Positions 60,940-64,000 of a DNA stretch of 64,000 nucleotides are shown piece after piece. The stretch spans positions 124,001-188,000 of the forward strand of contig NZ_OUMZ01000005.1 in the NCBI RefSeq assembly GCF_900327775.1. The letters are read 5' to 3'. A program made the position numbers and the translations under genes. Numbering within the stretch: the stretch's first letter is position 1; each line of letters begins with the position of its first letter. Under the pieces are notes generated by a model. It searched no databases and was not told the origin of the DNA. It was given only the letters and a program-made list of their open reading frames with translations. This DNA is from Roseovarius sp. EL26. Its GTDB lineage: Bacteria > Pseudomonadota > Alphaproteobacteria > Rhodobacterales > Rhodobacteraceae.

Positions 60940-63441
60940 ATGAGCGACAACGACGGAAAAAAGACATTGGGTGTGCGTGGCGGTCCCCGGGCCGGAAACG
61001 TGAAGCAAAGCTTCAGCCATGGCCGGACCAAAAACGTCGTGGTGGAAACGAAGCGTAAGCGGATCGTTAAGCCGGCGGCCAAGCCAGGTGCTGCATCGAC
61101 AAGCATTGGTACAGGCGTGCGTGCGACAGCAGGTGGATCGGGCAAACGTCCCGCAGGCATTTCAGATGCAGAGATGGAACGCCGCCTAAAGGCGCTTCAG
61201 GCTGCCAAAGCACGTGAAAGCGAAGAGGCGGAGCGCCGTGAGGCTGAAGAACGCCAGCGTGAAGAAGAGCGCAAACGCCGCCGCGAAGAAGCAGAAACAA
61301 AAGAACGCGAGCAGCGTGAAGCTGAAGAGCGTGTGCGTGCGAAAGAAGAAGAAGAGCGCAAGCGACTTGAAGCAGAAGCTGCTGAAAAAGCCGCTGTTGC
61401 AGAGGCCGCAGCTGCCAAGCCTGAAACATCTGCTCCGGCCAATCGTAGCGGTGGGGCACCGAAACCGGCTGCAACGGCACCGCGTAAGCAAGATAAAGAA
61501 CGTGATCAGAACCGTGGTCGTGGTAAAGGCCGCGATGATGGTCGTCGCTCCGGTAAGCTGACACTGAACCAGGCATTGTCTGGTGGTGAGGGCGGGCGCC
61601 AGAAATCTATGGCGGCGATGAAGCGTAAGCAGGAGCGCGCCCGGCAAAAGGCCATGGGTGGCGTTGAAGCCCGCGAAAAGGTTGTGCGTGAAGTGCAGTT
61701 GCCAGAAACCATCGTTGTGTCAGAACTGGCCAACCGGATGGCGGAACGTGTTGGTGATGTTGTCAAAGCTTTGATGCAAAACGACATGATGGTTACACAA
61801 AACCAATCGATCGATGCGGATACTGCAGAACTGATCATTGATGAGTTCGGTCACAAGGTTGTCCGGGTATCTGACGCTGATGTTGAAGACGTCATCGATC
61901 AGGTTGTTGATAAAGATGAAGATCTGGTTGCACGTCCTCCAGTCATTACGATCATGGGCCACGTTGACCACGGTAAGACTTCTTTGTTGGATGCGATTCG
62001 TAAAACAAAGGTTGTTGCGGGCGAAGCTGGTGGCATCACCCAGCACATTGGTGCTTATCAGATCACCACCGATGGTGGCGCTGTTCTGAGCTTCCTTGAC
62101 ACGCCTGGCCACGCGGCCTTTACCAGCATGCGGGCCCGTGGTGCGCAGGTCACGGACATTGTTGTTCTGGTGGTTGCTGCTGACGATTCGGTGATGCCGC
62201 AGACAGTTGAAGCGATCAACCACGCCAAAGCGGCTGGGGTTCCAATGATTGTTGCGATCAACAAGGTTGACCGCCCTGCAGCTAACCCAGATCAGGTACG
62301 TGCGGAATTGCTTCAACACGAAGTGATCGTTGAAAAGATGTCTGGCGAAGTACAAGACGTCGAAGTTTCCGCTGTGACGGGTCAGGGTCTGGATGAACTG
62401 CTCGAAGCGATTGCACTGCAGGCGGAAATTCTTGAGCTGACTGCCAACCCTAAACGTGCAGCCGAAGGTGCAGTGATTGAGGCCCAGCTTGATGTCGGCC
62501 GCGGTCCTGTTGCAACGGTTCTGGTTCAACGTGGTACGCTGAAGCAAGGCGATATCTTTGTTGTCGGTGAGCAGCACGGTAAAGTGCGCGCACTGATCAA
62601 TGATGCCGGTGAGCGCGTGAAAGAAGCTGGTCCTTCGGTTCCGGTTGAGGTTCTTGGCTTGAATGGCACACCAGAGGCTGGTGACGTTCTGAACGTTGTC
62701 GATACTGATGCGCAAGCACGTGAAATTGCCGCCTACCGTGAGCAGGTCAGCAAGGAAAAACGTGCCGCTGTTGGTGCTGGTACATCGTTGGAGCAGCTTC
62801 TGGCGCAAGCCAAGGCGGACGAGAATGTCAGCGAATTGCCAATCTTGATGAAAGCCGACGTGCAAGGTAGTGCGGAAGCGATCATTCAGGCGATGGAAAA
62901 AATCGGCAATGATGAAGTCCGCGTTCGTGTTCTGCACTCTGGTGTAGGTGCGATCACTGAATCTGATATCGGTCTGGCGGAAGCGTCGGGCGCACCGGTT
63001 CTGGGCTTTAATGTTCGGGCAAATGCCTCGGCACGTAACAGCGCCAACCAGAAGGGTGTTGAGATCCGTTATTATTCGGTGATCTACGATCTTGTGGATG
63101 ATGTGAAAGCGGCCGCATCCGGCCTGCTGGGTGCAGAAATCCGCGAGCACTTCATTGGTTATGCGAAGATCAAAGAGGTCTTTAAGGTCACGGGTATCGG
63201 CAAAGTCGCTGGCTGTCTGGTGACCGAAGGTATCGCACGTCGATCAGCCGGTGTACGCCTGCTGCGTGATGACGTTGTGATCCACGAAGGCACGCTGAAA
63301 ACGCTGAAGCGCTTCAAGGATGAAGTGTCTGATGTGCAGTCGGGCCAGGAATGTGGCATGGCCTTTGAAAACTACGATGACATTCGTGAAAATGATGTCA
63401 TCGAGATTTTCGAGCGCGAGGAAGTCACGCGTACGCTGTGA
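60940..63441 (+). CDS. infB: Translation initiation factor IF-2
   Basis: GTPase of 833 residues that brings fMet-tRNA to the 30S subunit. The N-terminal 230 residues are low-complexity and highly charged (Glu/Arg/Ala-rich repeats at about 85-165). The G domain starts with [16 protein letters not shown] near 340, DTPGHAAF and NKVD. C-terminal domains include the start-tRNA-binding region. It starts 6 bp after ylxR and ends the operon at a terminator. Confidence 0.98.
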   Translation: MSDNDGKKTLGVRGGPRAGNVKQSFSHGRTKNVVVETKRKRIVKPAAKPGAASTSIGTGVRATAGGSGKRPAGISDAEMERRLKALQAAKARESEEAERREAEERQREEERKRRREEAETKEREQREAEERVRAKEEEERKRLEAEAAEKAAVAEAAAAKPETSAPANRSGGAPKPAATAPRKQDKERDQNRGRGKGRDDGRRSGKLTLNQALSGGEGGRQKSMAAMKRKQERARQKAMGGVEAREKVVREVQLPETIVVSELANRMAERVGDVVKALMQNDMMVTQNQSIDADTAELIIDEFGHKVVRVSDADVEDVIDQVVDKDEDLVARPPVITIMGHVDHGKTSLLDAIRKTKVVAGEAGGITQHIGAYQITTDGGAVLSFLDTPGHAAFTSMRARGAQVTDIVVLVVAADDSVMPQTVEAINHAKAAGVPMIVAINKVDRPAANPDQVRAELLQHEVIVEKMSGEVQDVEVSAVTGQGLDELLEAIALQAEILELTANPKRAAEGAVIEAQLDVGRGPVATVLVQRGTLKQGDIFVVGEQHGKVRALINDAGERVKEAGPSVPVEVLGLNGTPEAGDVLNVVDTDAQAREIAAYREQVSKEKRAAVGAGTSLEQLLAQAKADENVSELPILMKADVQGSAEAIIQAMEKIGNDEVRVRVLHSGVGAITESDIGLAEASGAPVLGFNVRANASARNSANQKGVEIRYYSVIYDLVDDVKAAASGLLGAEIREHFIGYAKIKEVFKVTGIGKVAGCLVTEGIARRSAGVRLLRDDVVIHEGTLKTLKRFKDEVSDVQSGQECGMAFENYDDIRENDVIEIFEREEVTRTL

Positions 63442-63462
63442 TCTTGATCGCAAACGTAAATT

Positions 63463-63493
63463 AAAAAGGGCCGCGTTAATCGCGGCCCTTTTT
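63463..63493 (+). terminator. Terminator after infB
   Basis: AAAAAGGGCCGCG (63463-63475) and CGCGGCCCTTTTT (63481-63493) with a 5-nt loop: a perfect intrinsic terminator that can also serve the minus strand. Confidence 0.95.
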
Positions 63494-63524
63494 ATTTGGA
63501 ATGTTATATAACGTTGATTTTTGC

Positions 63525-63659
63525 TTAAGCGGCTTTCGAGATCGGTGTTCCCTGAAAGACACGATCGCCAACACGGACTTGCATCATGCCATTTGGCAGC
63601 ATGCCGAGAAAGAAACCTTGAACGGAAACACAGCTTCCGAGTTTTATGGTGCGCAGCAT
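63525..63659 (-). CDS. 44-residue conserved small protein
   Basis: Encodes 44 residues, beginning MLRTIKLGSCVSVQGFF and ending PISKAA, with an obvious ribosome site (GGGGGGCTGATAA) ahead of the ATG at 63659. The basic, hydrophobic-then-polar pattern resembles tiny proteins that I recall as conserved in Rhodobacterales near infB. Function unknown. Shorter than usual cut-offs and easily missed. Confidence 0.65.
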   Translation of the reverse strand: MLRTIKLGSCVSVQGFFLGMLPNGMMQVRVGDRVFQGTPISKAA

Positions 63660-63836
63660 TTATCAGCCCCCCGATAGAAGTTGCGATATGAGTGATTTGA
63701 AAACTAGGAAAAAGTCACATACTTACAAAAATAATTATAGTCTGAGGACGCCGTCCAGGACAGCAAAACTAATCTTTAGGAAACAATGCTTTGGGGTGAA
63801 GACGGGTTCGCCTCCTCCTTGATTCGGTTGTATTTA

Positions 63837-64000
63837 CTACACCCAATCGCGCAAAACGGGAATCAGTGGAATGTCCGCCGGTGGCATGGGGTAGTTGACC
63901 AAGTCTTTTGAACGCACCCATTTCAGGGATTGATTTTCTTTCCCCACTGGGATGCCATCCCATTTGCGGCAGGCAAACACCGGCATCAACAGATGGAAAT
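63837..64000 (-). CDS. mutT: MutT/NUDIX 8-oxo-dGTP diphosphatase (5' partial)
   Basis: Only the C-terminal 54 or so codons lie in the window; the frame is open to base 64000 and the stop is at 63837-63839. The visible residues FHLLMPVFACRKWDG, QSLKWVRSKDLVNYPMPPADIPLI and the final RDW match the C-terminus of alphaproteobacterial MutT, which removes 8-oxo-dGTP from the nucleotide pool. The NUDIX box itself is outside the window, so the call rests on the tail. Confidence 0.75.
   Translation of the reverse strand, partial: FHLLMPVFACRKWDGIPVGKENQSLKWVRSKDLVNYPMPPADIPLIPVLRDWV

Noticed and set aside
61720..63150. Minus-strand open frame of 476 codons
   Set aside because: Antisense to infB, whose GTPase motifs are unmistakable; long shadow frames are expected in GC-biased genes.
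63769..63963. Minus-strand frame of 64 codons at the right end
   Set aside because: A different frame of the same strand encodes a clear MutT C-terminus; this one is its shadow.
1..64000. CRISPR arrays, rRNA, tRNA, transposases, prophage blocks
   Set aside because: None could be recognised by eye; no regularly spaced direct repeats of 25-40 bp and no integrase or transposase motif in any substantial frame.

Overview
The window looks like a chromosomal segment of a marine Roseobacter-group alphaproteobacterium (Rhodobacteraceae). The evidence is gene content and order: a taurine/sulfonate cluster of xsc, pta and a sulfate-exporter-like gene followed by soeABC; a Tat-dependent cyclase-family protein beginning with CDIC; a DUF1523 protein; the serB-serC-serA block; a type-II lumazine synthase under an FMN riboswitch; and rimP-nusA-ylxR-infB. 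I saw no rRNA, tRNA, CRISPR array or insertion sequence. Both ends cut genes: xsc lacks its 5' end, and a mutT-like gene on the minus strand runs off the right end.

Layout. 1-8.3 kb: xsc-pta-yeiH-soeABC, which would turn sulfoacetaldehyde into acetyl-CoA plus sulfite and oxidise the sulfite to sulfate. 8.3-12.1 kb: a lipoprotein, DUF1523, a cyclase-family hydrolase, then a TetR-PspA-YiaAB module carrying four copies of one 13-bp palindrome. 12.1-13.06 kb: gene-poor, repeat-rich DNA with one unrecognised ORF. 13-18 kb: creatinase, P1-family peptidase, IalB-like protein, class 3 asparaginase, FMN riboswitch and ribH2. 18-23.2 kb: serine biosynthesis (serB divergent from serC-serA) and a thiolase. 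23.2-33.6 kb, all minus: recQ, yaaA, a large alpha-2-macroglobulin and pbpC. 33.6-42.3 kb: small envelope and housekeeping genes (yggT, thioesterase, MFS, mepA, arfB, SGNH hydrolase, two L,D-transpeptidases, cupin, CAP protein) and a possible small RNA or 18-codon gene at about 37.0 kb. 42.3-44.2 kb: an OLD-type ATPase/nuclease, a possible defence gene. 44.2-50.1 kb: a periplasmic SH3 protein, hemH and a methyltransferase, then comF-grxC-nitrilase-marR. 50.1-53.4 kb: an orphan AT-rich tail-fibre-like gene and the nsrR/hmp nitric-oxide detoxification pair. 53.4-57.9 kb: HAD, ubiG, pip and small enzymes. 58-63.5 kb: the translation/transcription operon rimP-nusA-ylxR-infB, with a hairpin-rich leader ending in a terminator. 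A 44-codon gene and partial mutT follow.

The most interesting points are: (1) a TetR-controlled PspA/YiaAB envelope-stress module whose candidate promoter elements sit within and between the palindromes; (2) a 45-bp element present twice in opposite orientation, 25 kb apart (38 of 45 positions identical), built from GTAC spaced 9 bp and bounded by TTTGTGT/ACACAAA; (3) a terminator-bounded intergenic transcript with a near-perfect Shine-Dalgarno and an 18-codon ORF; and (4) a possible attenuator ahead of rimP-nusA-infB. All functional statements rest on reading motifs by eye; no database search was run.
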